DNA of 64,000 bases from Photobacterium indicum (GCF_003026215.1 NZ_PYOC01000001.1:124001-188000); one strand, 5' to 3'; counted from the stretch's first letter, positions 37,156-46,801 are shown. The notes: generated from the letters alone by a model not told the origin. A program made the numbers and translations.

Positions 37156-38652
37156 TTAATCAAACTCTACAAGATTCTTCTCGTATTGGTCGAATTGCTT
37201 TTGGATTTTATCTGATGGCTCACCTGTCGTCAGGCTCACAATCACGACTGATAATGTCGCTAAAATAAAGCCAGGTACGATTTCATAGATATCGAAGATA
37301 CCACCTGTAATCTGCTTCCAGATAACAACCGTTAATGCACCCACAATAATACCGACTAACGCACCATTACGGTTCATACGCTTCCAGTAAAGACTAAGTA
37401 ACAGTACAGGTCCAAATGCCGCACCAAAACCAGCCCACGCATAAGAGACCAAACCAAGTACCGTACTATCAGGGTTCATTGCCAACACCAGTGCAACAAT
37501 AGAAAGTCCGATAACAGCAACACGGCCGACCATGACAATTTCTTCTGTTGGAGCATCTGGACGAAATACTTGCTTATAGAAATCTTCCGCCAATGCAGAA
37601 GACGACACTAATAGCTGTGAATCAGCAGTACTCATGATAGCCGCAAGAATCGCTGCTAATAGAATACCCGCAACCACTGGGTGGAAGATTGAGTTCACAA
37701 GTAACATGAAGATTTTCTCACCATCAGCTAGCTCGCCTGCCAATTGGTTATCAACATAAAGAATACCAACCAAACCTACAAGTACCGCACCAATCATTGA
37801 TAATGCAGTCCAGATAACCGCAATACGGCGTGCTGTTGTAATATCAGCATTACTACGCGTTGCTTTAAAACGCGCAAGGATGTGTGGCTGACCAAAGTAA
37901 CCTAAACCCCACGCTGCAAGAGAAATAATAGCAATGGCAGATAACGGTTGGCCTTTCACATCATTGAACAACGTCATTAGCTCTGGGTTTTTCAGCTCCA
38001 ATGCTGCCGTAAGATCACCTACGCCACCACTCATGGCAGCAATAGGCACAATAAGCAATGCCGCAGACATCAATAAACCTTGTACAAGGTCTGTCCATGA
38101 TACGGCTAAGAAGCCACCAAATAAGGTGTAAGACACAACACAAACGGTACCGACAATGACCGCAATGCTGTAATCAAGACCGAATACGGTTTCAAATAAT
38201 TTACCGCCTGCAACTAAACCTGAACTGGTATAGAAAAGGAAAAACAGCAAAATGAAGAATGCTGAAATAGTTTGGATCAGTTTAGATTTATCATCAAAAC
38301 GGCGTGCTAGAAACTCAGGAAGTGTTAGTGAGTTATCAGCAGTAATACTGTAAGTACGAAGACGCTTCGCACAAATCAGCCAGTTTAGCCATGTGCCCAA
38401 TAACAAGCCACCAGCTAACCAAAGTGATTCAATACCAGCCGCATAAGCATAACCCGGTAGACCCAGTAGTAACCAACCACTCATATCAGAAGCACCTGCC
38501 GATAACGCTGCTGGCCATGGCCCTAACGAACGGCCACCTAAGAAATAGTCGGCTGAATTAGATGTACGCTTATAGGCGATATAACCAATTGCCATCATAG
38601 CTATCAGATAAACGATAAACGTACCTGTAATAGCAAAGCTGTTTTCAATCAT
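37156..38652 (-). CDS. putP: sodium/proline symporter PutP
   Basis: 498-aa SSS-family transporter with about 13 TM helices, importing proline with sodium. Signatures: SADYFLGGRSLGPWPAALSAGASDMSGWLLLGLPG at the front and the core AILAAIMSTADSQLLVSSSALAEDFYKQ near residues 335-365. Length as in E. coli PutP (502). It is downstream of putA on the same strand, with a separate 231-aa gene in between, and ends at a strong terminator. Confidence 0.95.
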   Translation of the reverse strand: MIENSFAITGTFIVYLIAMMAIGYIAYKRTSNSADYFLGGRSLGPWPAALSAGASDMSGWLLLGLPGYAYAAGIESLWLAGGLLLGTWLNWLICAKRLRTYSITADNSLTLPEFLARRFDDKSKLIQTISAFFILLFFLFYTSSGLVAGGKLFETVFGLDYSIAVIVGTVCVVSYTLFGGFLAVSWTDLVQGLLMSAALLIVPIAAMSGGVGDLTAALELKNPELMTLFNDVKGQPLSAIAIISLAAWGLGYFGQPHILARFKATRSNADITTARRIAVIWTALSMIGAVLVGLVGILYVDNQLAGELADGEKIFMLLVNSIFHPVVAGILLAAILAAIMSTADSQLLVSSSALAEDFYKQVFRPDAPTEEIVMVGRVAVIGLSIVALVLAMNPDSTVLGLVSYAWAGFGAAFGPVLLLSLYWKRMNRNGALVGIIVGALTVVIWKQITGGIFDIYEIVPGFILATLSVVIVSLTTGEPSDKIQKQFDQYEKNLVEFD

Positions 38653-38709
38653 TGTCGAGTTCCCTCACTTATTTAAATACCCATTCATTGCGGGTATTTT
38701 ATTTATTTA

Positions 38710-38726
38710 CTGAATATTCTATTCAG
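38710..38726. promoter_or_regulatory. dyad upstream of putP
   Basis: CTGAATA-TTC-TATTCAG has two perfect seven-base arms and lies about 60 bases before the putP start codon. It may be an operator or part of a putP-specific promoter. Confidence 0.4.
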
Positions 38727-38736
38727 CATGTTTACT

Positions 38737-38811
38737 TGGTTAACCGACCTATCACTATTTCCTTCAGTCACACGACATAATTGAGGGAAATAACCATAAA
38801 CCGGCTAACCA
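38737..38811 (-). other. nested long hairpin between the PutA-CTD-like gene and putP
   Basis: TGGTTAACCG at the left pairs with CGGCTAACCA at the right (one mismatch), and an inner TATTTCC pairs with GGAAATA. The structure starts eight bases after the stop codon of the upstream gene. No clear T-run follows, so it could be a processing or stability element that sets putP expression relative to putA. Confidence 0.45.
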
Positions 38812-38818
38812 CTAAAAA

Positions 38819-39514
38819 TTAATGTTCACCACTGCCCAGTTCAAGCAGTGTTGCATTACCTCCTACAGCGGTAATATTAATGGTGCGTGTTCTTTCCGTC
38901 ACAAAACGCAAGATGTATGTGGGGCTACCAATAACAGGTAACAACTCACAATCTGTTTCTGTTACTAGCTGGGCTAATAAACCATCACGTGCAGCTAACT
39001 GACGAGCCATAGCTTGTGACGTTGATAACTCACCCGCATAAGCCACACCCGCGATTGCAGTATGGCTGACCAAATCAGCGAGTTGATCACAATCTACCGC
39101 GACGATAACACCGTGCGGACAACCTGCTTTTTCAAGCTGTGATACCAACGCTTTGCCTGATAACGCACTGTCAGCTGGCAAGCATATAAACAGAGTATTG
39201 CCTGTCACTAATACTGCTGTAATTTGCCCGACAATTGCCGTAACAGTTGCATCAGCATCAGCCGTTACCACAAATGCACCACGACCAGCACTGTACAGTT
39301 CGTTGGTTTCACCTGTTGGCCCTGGCATTAATAGTGTTTCTCCCACATGCTCTAACGCATTGCGGCATTGAAACTCCACCATCAATTTCGCATTGGCTTC
39401 TAGCTGGCTAGCCCACTGCGTTAAAATGGCAGTACGCTCGCTGTAACCTAAGCCATTCCAGCTTTCCCATGTTGATAGGCTGCTATCCACCATGGTTTGA
39501 ATATTTGTAGTCAT
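38819..39514 (-). CDS. stand-alone homologue of the PutA C-terminal ALDH-superfamily domain
   Basis: 231 aa. It looks like a partial aldehyde dehydrogenase, but lacks the catalytic Cys and Glu motifs. Segments GPTGETNELY, AVLVTGNTLF, AARDGLLAQLV and, near the end, ERTRTINITAVGGNATLLELG match, as I recall it, the last about 200 residues of long PutA proteins such as that of E. coli (TGERNTY and VNTAAAGGNASL). The PutA next to it ends without this domain. It therefore seems to be the split-off C-terminal domain, which in long PutA covers the channel between the two active sites. It lies between putA (34-base gap) and putP. Confidence 0.72.
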   Translation of the reverse strand: MTTNIQTMVDSSLSTWESWNGLGYSERTAILTQWASQLEANAKLMVEFQCRNALEHVGETLLMPGPTGETNELYSAGRGAFVVTADADATVTAIVGQITAVLVTGNTLFICLPADSALSGKALVSQLEKAGCPHGVIVAVDCDQLADLVSHTAIAGVAYAGELSTSQAMARQLAARDGLLAQLVTETDCELLPVIGSPTYILRFVTERTRTINITAVGGNATLLELGSGEH

Positions 39515-39548
39515 AAGTTCTTCCTTCTCAATTCAGACACAGCTGCTA

Positions 39549-42500
39549 TTACGCACTCAGTACATCTTTAGTGAAGCGATACAGATAATGTGGGCCACCC
39601 GCTTTTGGACCAGTACCCGATAGGCCTTGTCCGCCAAACGGCTGAACACCCACCACAGCACCGACTTGATCACGATTGATGTAGCAGTTACCCACGCGCG
39701 CGCGTTGCTCGATACGACAATAAGTTCGCTCGTTACGGCTGTGAACACCCAGCGTTAGACCAAACCCTGTCTGATTAATCTGATCGACAACCTGATCGAT
39801 TTCATTCGCTTTAAAACGAACAATGTGAAGAATTGGGCCGAAGTTTTCATTTTTCAAAATATCAATACTGCTAATTTCAAATGCTGTTGGTGCAACAAAG
39901 TCACCCAACTTACATTCATCATTCAGCTGAGCTTGAGCCACTAGTTTCGATTGATTCTTTAACGACTCAATATGCTTTAGCAGTTTTTCTTTTGCCGCGA
40001 TATCAATAACAGGACCAACATCGGTACTGTGTAACTCAGGGCGTCCGACAGATAGCTCAGCCATCGCACCTTTGATAAGAGTAATTATGCGATCGGCAAT
40101 ATCGGCTTGAACAAATAACACCCGTAACGCAGAACAACGCTGCCCAGCAGACGCAAATGCAGATCGCACCACATCACGCACCACTTGCTCTGGCAACGCG
40201 GTACTATCAACAATCATCGCATTCTGCCCGCCAGTTTCAGCAATAAACGGAACCGCTTCACAATCGCGTGCGACTAAAGAACGGTTAATACGTTGTGCTG
40301 TTTCTGTTGAACCAGTAAACGCCACACCAGCAATACGCACATCCGTTGTGAGTGTTGCACCCACTTCAGCCCCCGTACCTGGTAATAATTGAATTGCACC
40401 AGCAGGAACACCCGCTTCTAGCATTAGTTCAATCGCACGGTAAGCAATCAACGAGGTTTGTTCAGCAGGCTTGGCAACAACAGTATTACCTGCAGCCAAT
40501 GCAGCAGACACTTGCCCTAAGAAAATCGCTAGAGGGAAATTCCATGGGCTAATGCACGCAAATACACCACGGCCTTGATAGCTCAGCTGTTTGGTTGAAC
40601 CATCAAAACTTTTAATTGATTTTGCACTGGCTAGTTCAGATGATGCCTGTTCACCATAAAAGCGACAAAAATCCACGGCCTCACGAATTTCATCAATGCT
40701 GTCTTGAATTGTTTTACCCGCTTCTCGATGACAAAGGGCAACCAGCTCACCGGTATGAAGTTCAAGCAAATCAGCTAAACGCTGTAAGCACTCACCACGT
40801 TCAGAAGCAGCAACTTGTGACCATTCTGGATATGCTTCACTTGCTACATCAATTGCTTGAGCAACTTGGCTTGCACTGGAAAATGCGACCTGTCCTACAC
40901 TTTCAGAACGATTATAAGGGGCGGTAATTGCGTGTTGTTCACCATCAAGCGTTACGCCATTAACGATAGGGCCAGCCTGCCATTGATGCTGACTAAATGC
41001 CTGAATAGCTGCATTGAACGGTGTCCACTCAGATTCAATATCAATATTAATGCTGGCAGAGTTTTTGCGACTCTCACCAAAGATCTGTGGTGGCAGTGGA
41101 ATAAGGCTGTTATTTAGCGAAGGACGAGAGCGTAAGGTATCTACCGGATGCTCTGTTAATGATTCAATCGGGCAATCGGCATCAACCAAGCGGTGAACAA
41201 ACGAGCTGTTAGCACCATTCTCAAGTAAGCGGCGCACAAGGTACGGCAGCAAATCTTTATGGCTACCAACAGGCGCATAAATACGTACATTCGCTTGATA
41301 CATGTCCATTGCATGATTATAAAGCGCATCGCCCATGCCATGCAGACGTTGGAATTCAAAATCACGGTGATCAGTCATCGCCACAATAGCAGAGATTGTA
41401 TGGGCGTTATGGCTAGCAAACTGCGGGTAAATCACTCCACGTAAATGCTCAGATAATAAGAAACGAGCACACGCAAGATATGCGCTATCTGTTGACTCTT
41501 TACGAGTAAAGACTGGGTAGTCACTAAAACCACTTTGCTGAGAAAGCTTTAATTCACTGTCCCAATAGGCGCCTTTCACCAAGCGTAAAGGAATAACATC
41601 GCCTTGCTCTTTGCTTAATGCCGCTAACCATGCCAGTACAGGTAGTGCACGCTTAGAGTAAGACTGGACAACGATACCAAATCGACCCCAGCCTTTAACT
41701 GCATCTGAACGGTATAGCTTTGCAAATAACTTTAATGACAACTCAAGACGATCGGCTTCTTCAGCATCAATCGTAATACCCACATTCAATTCACGCGCAC
41801 GTGAAAGTAATGTAAGCACTGATTCATACATTTCATCTAATACACGGGCTTCATTCGCTACATCGTAACGAGGGTGCAAAGCAGATAGCTTTATAGACAC
41901 CGTTGGATCAGGCGATTGTTGATTACTGCCTTTTTGGTTGGCATACCCATCACGACCAACAGATTCAACCGCCATGATGTAATCTTTAAAATACTTTTGA
42001 GCATCTTGTGCCGTTAATGCCGCTTCACCCAGCATATCAAATGAATAAGTGAAACCTTTATCACGGTTACTCTTACCATTTTTCATTGCTTCTGAAATCG
42101 TACGCCCCAGTACAAACTGGTGACCCATGATCTTCATCGCCTGATTCATCGCTTGACGAATCACAGGCTCAGACATTTTATTAACTAAGCGATTAATCAC
42201 ATGAGATGGTTTACCGTCTTCTTTGGCATCCATTGTGACCACTTTCCCCGTCAGCATCAGACCCCAAGTAGAGGCATTCACAAACAGAGAATCAGAATTT
42301 TTAAGGTGAGACTTCCAATCAGCAACACTGAGTTTGTCGCGAATAAGGGCATCAGCCGTTGCGGCATCAGGAATACGCATCAAGGCTTCTGCTAAACACA
42401 TCAGCAAAATACCTTCTTTAGTATCTAGGCTGTATTCCAATAACAATGCATCAATCATTTGAACTGCATTTTCATCGGCACGCACGCGCTGAATAAGCTC

Positions 42501-42674
42501 AGCGGCTTTATCTGTTGTGTGTTTACGTTCTACATCTGACGGCTCAGCCAAAGGTAATAGCTGTTCTAGCCATAACGACTCATCAACAGAATAGAGCGGC
42601 GAAATCAGAGTCCAGATTTCGTTTAACGGACGCTCAATAAAGGATGGCTGAAGTACATCTGCCGCATTGAACAT
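39549..42674 (-). CDS. putA: bifunctional proline dehydrogenase / P5C dehydrogenase PutA (short form)
   Basis: 1041 aa. It oxidises proline to glutamate: the PRODH barrel spans about residues 180-490 (KLSALHPRYD, RLVKGAYWDSEL, FASHNAHT) and the P5CDH domain about 560-1030 (ACISPWNFPLAIFLGQ, AGVAFTGSTE, ETGGQNAMIVDS, catalytic Cys in AGQRCSALR). There is no N-terminal ribbon-helix-helix domain and no C-terminal ALDH-like domain, unlike the 1320-aa E. coli protein, so it cannot self-regulate. The Met at 42674 is chosen because GAGGGA lies six bases before it; the Met at 42680 touches that site. Confidence 0.94.
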   Translation of the reverse strand: MFNAADVLQPSFIERPLNEIWTLISPLYSVDESLWLEQLLPLAEPSDVERKHTTDKAAELIQRVRADENAVQMIDALLLEYSLDTKEGILLMCLAEALMRIPDAATADALIRDKLSVADWKSHLKNSDSLFVNASTWGLMLTGKVVTMDAKEDGKPSHVINRLVNKMSEPVIRQAMNQAMKIMGHQFVLGRTISEAMKNGKSNRDKGFTYSFDMLGEAALTAQDAQKYFKDYIMAVESVGRDGYANQKGSNQQSPDPTVSIKLSALHPRYDVANEARVLDEMYESVLTLLSRARELNVGITIDAEEADRLELSLKLFAKLYRSDAVKGWGRFGIVVQSYSKRALPVLAWLAALSKEQGDVIPLRLVKGAYWDSELKLSQQSGFSDYPVFTRKESTDSAYLACARFLLSEHLRGVIYPQFASHNAHTISAIVAMTDHRDFEFQRLHGMGDALYNHAMDMYQANVRIYAPVGSHKDLLPYLVRRLLENGANSSFVHRLVDADCPIESLTEHPVDTLRSRPSLNNSLIPLPPQIFGESRKNSASINIDIESEWTPFNAAIQAFSQHQWQAGPIVNGVTLDGEQHAITAPYNRSESVGQVAFSSASQVAQAIDVASEAYPEWSQVAASERGECLQRLADLLELHTGELVALCHREAGKTIQDSIDEIREAVDFCRFYGEQASSELASAKSIKSFDGSTKQLSYQGRGVFACISPWNFPLAIFLGQVSAALAAGNTVVAKPAEQTSLIAYRAIELMLEAGVPAGAIQLLPGTGAEVGATLTTDVRIAGVAFTGSTETAQRINRSLVARDCEAVPFIAETGGQNAMIVDSTALPEQVVRDVVRSAFASAGQRCSALRVLFVQADIADRIITLIKGAMAELSVGRPELHSTDVGPVIDIAAKEKLLKHIESLKNQSKLVAQAQLNDECKLGDFVAPTAFEISSIDILKNENFGPILHIVRFKANEIDQVVDQINQTGFGLTLGVHSRNERTYCRIEQRARVGNCYINRDQVGAVVGVQPFGGQGLSGTGPKAGGPHYLYRFTKDVLSA

Positions 42675-43095
42675 AATCATTCCCTCAATAATGAATCCTG
42701 AAGTTTATCTATATCGTCAGGATAAATGTTACACCAGTGTTACTATTGAGGGGATTCTATTTTCCACAGCTCGTCTAGTCTTGCTATATTCTCCGTTAAT
42801 TTTTAGAAAAAGTCCGTTTTTTAACAAAATTAGACACAAAACATCATCAAAAAAACTTGTTTCATACCGATTAACGTAAAGTTAGCTGCAAAAAATGAAC
42901 ATGAAAAGTTACGCAAAAACAGTAAATGTTCCTACGTAAGTATGAATATGATAACGAGAGAGGCTAGAAAAGAAGAGAAACAAAGAAGAGTCAAAAAAAT
43001 GCTGAATATAAGCAACAAAAAAATGATATTTTCAATTAAGCCGTTGAATTAAATGAAATATAAAAACGACCATTCAACTAAGACAATAAATGAAG
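42675..43095. promoter_or_regulatory. putA promoter region
   Basis: About 420 A+T-rich bases between putA and the AraC gene. An inverted repeat ATCCTGA (42695-42701) / TCAGGAT (42717-42723) lies 20-50 bases before the putA start and could bind the regulator. No ORF with a convincing ribosome site was seen. Confidence 0.45.
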
Positions 43096-43893
43096 CTATA
43101 AGTTATCTTTTTTAAAACGCGCAGGTGGCATGCCGTATAAACGTGAAAACGCTTGTGTAAAGCTACTCTGACCCGAGAATCCACAGCTTTGTGCCACCTG
43201 GGCCAAACTCAACTGCGACTCTTCCATTAATTGTTTCGCCATTTCGAGGCGCTTCTTTAAAACATACTGATGTGGTGTTACACCTGTTTGATTCTTGAAC
43301 AATAAATGAAATTGGCTTTCACCTAAAAAAACCAGCCCCGCCAATTGTGTTACAGAAATTTTACGCGTTAGATGCTGAATAATATATTGATCGACAATAT
43401 CCATATTCAGACGGGCAATGTGGCGATCAGATGCTAACGGCTTAAAATGTCGCTGCAATACGCACATCAGTGTATCGGTACATGCTTTACTTAATAACAG
43501 ATCATCAGGGTGCGCTGTCATTTCAACAGTGAGTGCATTAATAAGGTTTTGAGCTTGGCTATCAAGATGAAAATAGCTCGACTGATCAAATAAGCGTTCG
43601 ACACGTTCCACCGCATAAGAAGGTTGTAAATGGCCGTAGGTTTCTTCAAACGAATTTGGGGAGACTGGTATATTCAGAACCAATATTTCATTTCGACCTA
43701 AACCAGAAAAGGCATGTTCAGAATCAGCGGTCACTAAACACCCCTGACCAGGGCAAACAAGATTACCATAGCCTTCTATATCAAATTCTGTCTGTCCAGA
43801 TAAGCCAATCACAACTTGGTTATAGCCATGATTATGGTGTTCCATCTGTTCTGGCAGTATGACAATTTCTGAATGTTTAAACTTAGTATTCAT
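43096..43893 (-). CDS. AraC family regulator, probable activator of the put genes
   Basis: 265 aa: an N-terminal cupin-like sensor (HHNHGYNQVVIGLSGQTEFDIEGYG, CPGQGCLVTADSEHAFSG) and a C-terminal double HTH (KISVTQLAGLVFLGESQFHLLFKNQTGVTPHQYVLKKRLEMAKQLM; LSLAQVAQSCGFSGQSSFTQAFSRLYGMPPARF). Because PutA here lacks its DNA-binding domain, a separate regulator is needed; PruR-type AraC proteins do this in Pseudomonas. It lies upstream of putA on the same strand. The role is inferred from position. Confidence 0.82.
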   Translation of the reverse strand: MNTKFKHSEIVILPEQMEHHNHGYNQVVIGLSGQTEFDIEGYGNLVCPGQGCLVTADSEHAFSGLGRNEILVLNIPVSPNSFEETYGHLQPSYAVERVERLFDQSSYFHLDSQAQNLINALTVEMTAHPDDLLLSKACTDTLMCVLQRHFKPLASDRHIARLNMDIVDQYIIQHLTRKISVTQLAGLVFLGESQFHLLFKNQTGVTPHQYVLKKRLEMAKQLMEESQLSLAQVAQSCGFSGQSSFTQAFSRLYGMPPARFKKDNL

Positions 43894-43991
43894 CTATAAC
43901 AAATAAACCAATAATGAATAAAGCATTGTCTCAGTAACCGTGCCTAGACTCTAGTTTCTTTTCTCTTAATGAACAATCTCTCTTCTAAATA

Positions 43992-44207
43992 TATACCCAA
44001 GCGACCTCAAGATGCAGGATTCAGAGTGATATCAGCGTATTTGACACAGAAGTAGATACGCTGAATCACTCCCGAAGGGCGAGTTTTGTTGGGATCTATG
44101 CGGTGTTACTTATTTCCAACGTAAAACCCTAGCTCTATAAATAAGTGCCTTACCTAGAGCCCAACAAATTCTCGCTGAAACGAGCATCTTGAGGTAGCTT
44201 GGGTATA
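43992..44207. mobile_element. 216-bp MITE-like element with 24-bp terminal inverted repeats
   Basis: The ends TATACCCAAGCGACCTCAAG... and ...CTTGAGGTAGCTTGGGTATA are inverted repeats matching at 23 of 24 positions. The inside has further partial symmetry and no ORF. It resembles short palindromic elements scattered through Vibrio/Photobacterium genomes. Solo or decayed ends occur at 32032, 35748 and 57181 in this window. Confidence 0.72.
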
Positions 44208-44419
44208 GTGTTTTCGCCACGTAAACACACCGGAAAAGTGATCAAGATAGCATTCTTTACGGACAGTGTGATTTCAATTTCAACGATCGCGCTTATTCCC
44301 TTATGCTACAAGGGCTCAGCGATACTCACGCCTTAATCGAAAGCATATTGGAAACATGTGTCAAAATACATAATGCAAAATATATTTCATAATAATCAAT
44401 GAATTATAGATTTTACATG

Positions 44420-44602
44420 CTTGATCATTGTTCCAGTTTTTTAACGAAAGAAGAAAAGAGCCCCCCAAAGTTGAGATGAAAACAAGATCACTCCTTGATC
44501 ATCGTTCCAAAAGGTTAACGATCCAAACATAGGATCCTTCTTGATCATCGTTCCAATTGAAATGACACCCCCCGTTAATTCACGCTGCTTGATCATAGTT
44601 CC
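44420..44602 (+). repeat. four-copy 15-bp repeat CTTGATCATNGTTCC
   Basis: Copies start at 44420, 44494, 44540 and 44588 (centre base t, c, c, a variants), all in the same direction, with spacers of 59, 31 and 33 bases that are unlike each other. Each contains the palindrome TGATCA (with a Dam GATC). A fifth, 14-of-15 match is inside the AEC gene at 45470-45484. The block is 150 to 330 bases upstream of the AEC permease, so an operator array is possible. Confidence 0.65.
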
Positions 44603-44753
44603 GAAAACAAACAAAGTACTCAGCAATACTCTAACTGCCAATATAAACCTTAAAAAACATCAATTTAAATAAAAAACCAATAAGTTATAGATAGGAACGT
44701 CCATTCATCGCTCTTTTTGTGTTACAAATAGTTCGATTAATAAGGATATTGAA

Positions 44754-45707
44754 ATGAACGAATTCTGGATCCAACTGCAATACTCATTTTCTGTTACTGG
44801 ACCTATATTTATCATGCTCGGCCTCGGTATTGCCCTTAAACGCTGGGGGATAATTGAAGAAAAGTTCATTGAAACGGGGTCGAAGCTCGTCTTTACCGTC
44901 ACGCTGCCTGCGCTATTATTTTTAAGCGTGGTAAAAGCGGACTTAGCGCAAGTAGGGAACATCAACCTATTGCTGTTTGCTTTAGCTGCGAATACCGCTA
45001 CCTTTGTTATTTTTGAGTGTTTAGCGCATTGGTTAGTAAAAGATAAAGCAGAAAGGGGCGTGGTTGTGCAGGGGGCGTTTCGGGCGAATACCGGAATAAT
45101 AGGTCTGGCATATGTATCCAATGCCTATGGCGAGAATGGCTTAGTGGTTGGTTCATTATATGTTGCAGTAATTACAGTACTTTACAATATTCTTGCCGTA
45201 ATAACGCTAACGCGATCGTCCCCTAGTAACCAATCACTGAATACCCGTTATTTATTACGTTCTATTGTAAAAAATCCTTTAATTATCGGTATTTGTGCTG
45301 CGATTCCCTTTTCCTATTTAAATATCAGCATTCCAGAGGTATTACTTAAATCAGGGAGCTATTTTGCAGATATGACACTACCCTTGGCGCTACTGTGCAC
45401 TGGGGCAAGCTTGGATCTGAAACAACTGCGTCAAGATTCTACTCATGCAAAATATTCAACCTACGGGCGCTTGATCATCGCTCCGGTATTAATTTCACTT
45501 GCTGGCTATATGCTGGGCTTTAGAGGGTTAGAACTAGGAGTTATTTTCTTGATGAGTGCCGCACCTACAGCAGCAGCAAGTTATGTAATGGCACGTTCAA
45601 TGGGAGCAAACTCTAAGCTGGCGGCCAATATTATTGCCCTTACAACGGTAGGATCACTGCTTTCGTGCAGCTTAGGAATAACGATCCTCAACAGTTTTAA
45701 TCTATAA
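44754..45707 (+). CDS. AEC (auxin efflux carrier) family permease
   Basis: 317 aa, ten TM helices in two five-helix halves. Seen: FSVTGPIFIMLGLGIALKRWGIIEEKFIETGSKLVFTVTLPALLFLSV in the first half and the conserved LPLALLCTGASLDL and SAAPTAAASYVMARSMG in the second. Family members move small carboxylates such as malate or malonate. A long upstream region with the 15-bp repeats suggests regulation. It is the last gene before the IS6 region. Confidence 0.87.
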   Translation: MNEFWIQLQYSFSVTGPIFIMLGLGIALKRWGIIEEKFIETGSKLVFTVTLPALLFLSVVKADLAQVGNINLLLFALAANTATFVIFECLAHWLVKDKAERGVVVQGAFRANTGIIGLAYVSNAYGENGLVVGSLYVAVITVLYNILAVITLTRSSPSNQSLNTRYLLRSIVKNPLIIGICAAIPFSYLNISIPEVLLKSGSYFADMTLPLALLCTGASLDLKQLRQDSTHAKYSTYGRLIIAPVLISLAGYMLGFRGLELGVIFLMSAAPTAAASYVMARSMGANSKLAANIIALTTVGSLLSCSLGITILNSFNL

Positions 45708-45883
45708 AATCAGTGCAATTATTAACGATGAGTCGACACCGATTCACGGCTTATTAATTGTTACCATCGCCTGACGGACAGGGATGATTCATTAAGCCCT
45801 TATTTTTCAAATCTTTTACTACGCGCAATTTTAATTAACTGGCTGATAGCCTGATCTTCAGTCATGGTGTCATCATTGAAATA

Positions 45884-46744
45884 GGGGTCTGTTGCAAAAA
45901 ATTTAACCAAGGCTCAGAATCCCTTATTTTCCCTCTCTAATCTAGCGACTCAATGACCAATCCAGAATTCAAATGGAAACACTTTGCTCCTGAAATCATC
46001 CTTTGGTGCCTTCGTTGGTATGGTTCGACACCAATGAGCTACGCGAACCTCTGCGACATGCTGGCAGAGCGAGGGATTTCGGTTAATCGCTCGACCATTT
46101 ATCGTTGGTTCATTGAATATGCCCCGACATTACGCAAGAAGTTACGTCGCCATCAATTCATCCGGACAGACTCATCGTGGCAGCTCGATGAAACCTACGT
46201 CAAAGTGAAGGGGAAGTGGCACTACCTTTACCGTGCCATCAATAAGCAAGGCGAGACGCTGGATTTCTATTTCTCCCGCAAACGTAATAAAGAAGCCGCG
46301 TATCAGTTCCTTAGGCGTTGCCTGAGATATTACGACATAGATAATCAGCCTAAAACGTTAAACACAGACAAACATTCCTCATACGCCAATGCGATTGCCC
46401 GCTTAAAGAAGGAGGGACGACTGCGAGCGGATGTCGAGCAGCGGCAAGTTAAGTGCCTCAATAATGGCATAGAGTCCGATCACGCCCCCATCAAGAAGCT
46501 TGTTGTAGCCACCGGCGGTTTCAAAATACGAAAGCGAGCCTGGTTAACCATCCAGGGATTCGAATCATTACGGATGTTGAACAAAGGCCAGTTTGATTTT
46601 TGGCTTCGTCATGATGAACGTAAAACCCTTGTGCGGGAGAGATCCGCCTTCATGAATCGTTTATTCAATGTTGAAGTGATTTACTCGTAATTTTAAGTCA
46701 ATGACTGGCTAGATCTGCCTCATCAGATTATTTGCAACAGCCCC
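45884..46744 (+). mobile_element. IS6-family insertion sequence, copy 1
   Basis: About 860 bp. The left end GGGTCTGTTGCAAA and the right end (reverse complement GGGGCTGTTGCAAA) are inverted repeats with one mismatch. It contains one transposase gene. The eight bases outside each end (TTGAAATA and GTATCGAC) differ, so there is no target duplication. This points to rearrangement or recombination between IS copies after insertion. Confidence 0.85.
45953..46690 (+). CDS. IS6-family transposase, copy 1
   Basis: 245-aa DDE transposase. N-terminal HTH region (SYANLCDMLAERGISVNRSTIYRWF) and catalytic residues in DETYVKVKGKW, LNTDKHSSY and NNGIESDHAPIK. Length and layout are those of IS26/IS6. It differs from copy 2 (49136-49873) at about 12 positions, that is about 95% identical. 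It appears intact and could be active. Confidence 0.93.
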   Translation: MTNPEFKWKHFAPEIILWCLRWYGSTPMSYANLCDMLAERGISVNRSTIYRWFIEYAPTLRKKLRRHQFIRTDSSWQLDETYVKVKGKWHYLYRAINKQGETLDFYFSRKRNKEAAYQFLRRCLRYYDIDNQPKTLNTDKHSSYANAIARLKKEGRLRADVEQRQVKCLNNGIESDHAPIKKLVVATGGFKIRKRAWLTIQGFESLRMLNKGQFDFWLRHDERKTLVRERSAFMNRLFNVEVIYS

Positions 46745-46801
46745 GTATCGACAGAAATTGACATGATTACTTTTACCGTAAAAATAAAACTTTCATCTTT
46801 T

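Noticed and set aside
40352..42395. Several ORFs of 60-100 codons on the plus strand inside putA
   Set aside because: They are antisense shadows of the long putA frame without ribosome sites.
44420..44602. Possible CRISPR array
   Set aside because: The repeats are only 15 bases, the spacers are uneven (59, 31, 33), and there are no cas genes or leader.
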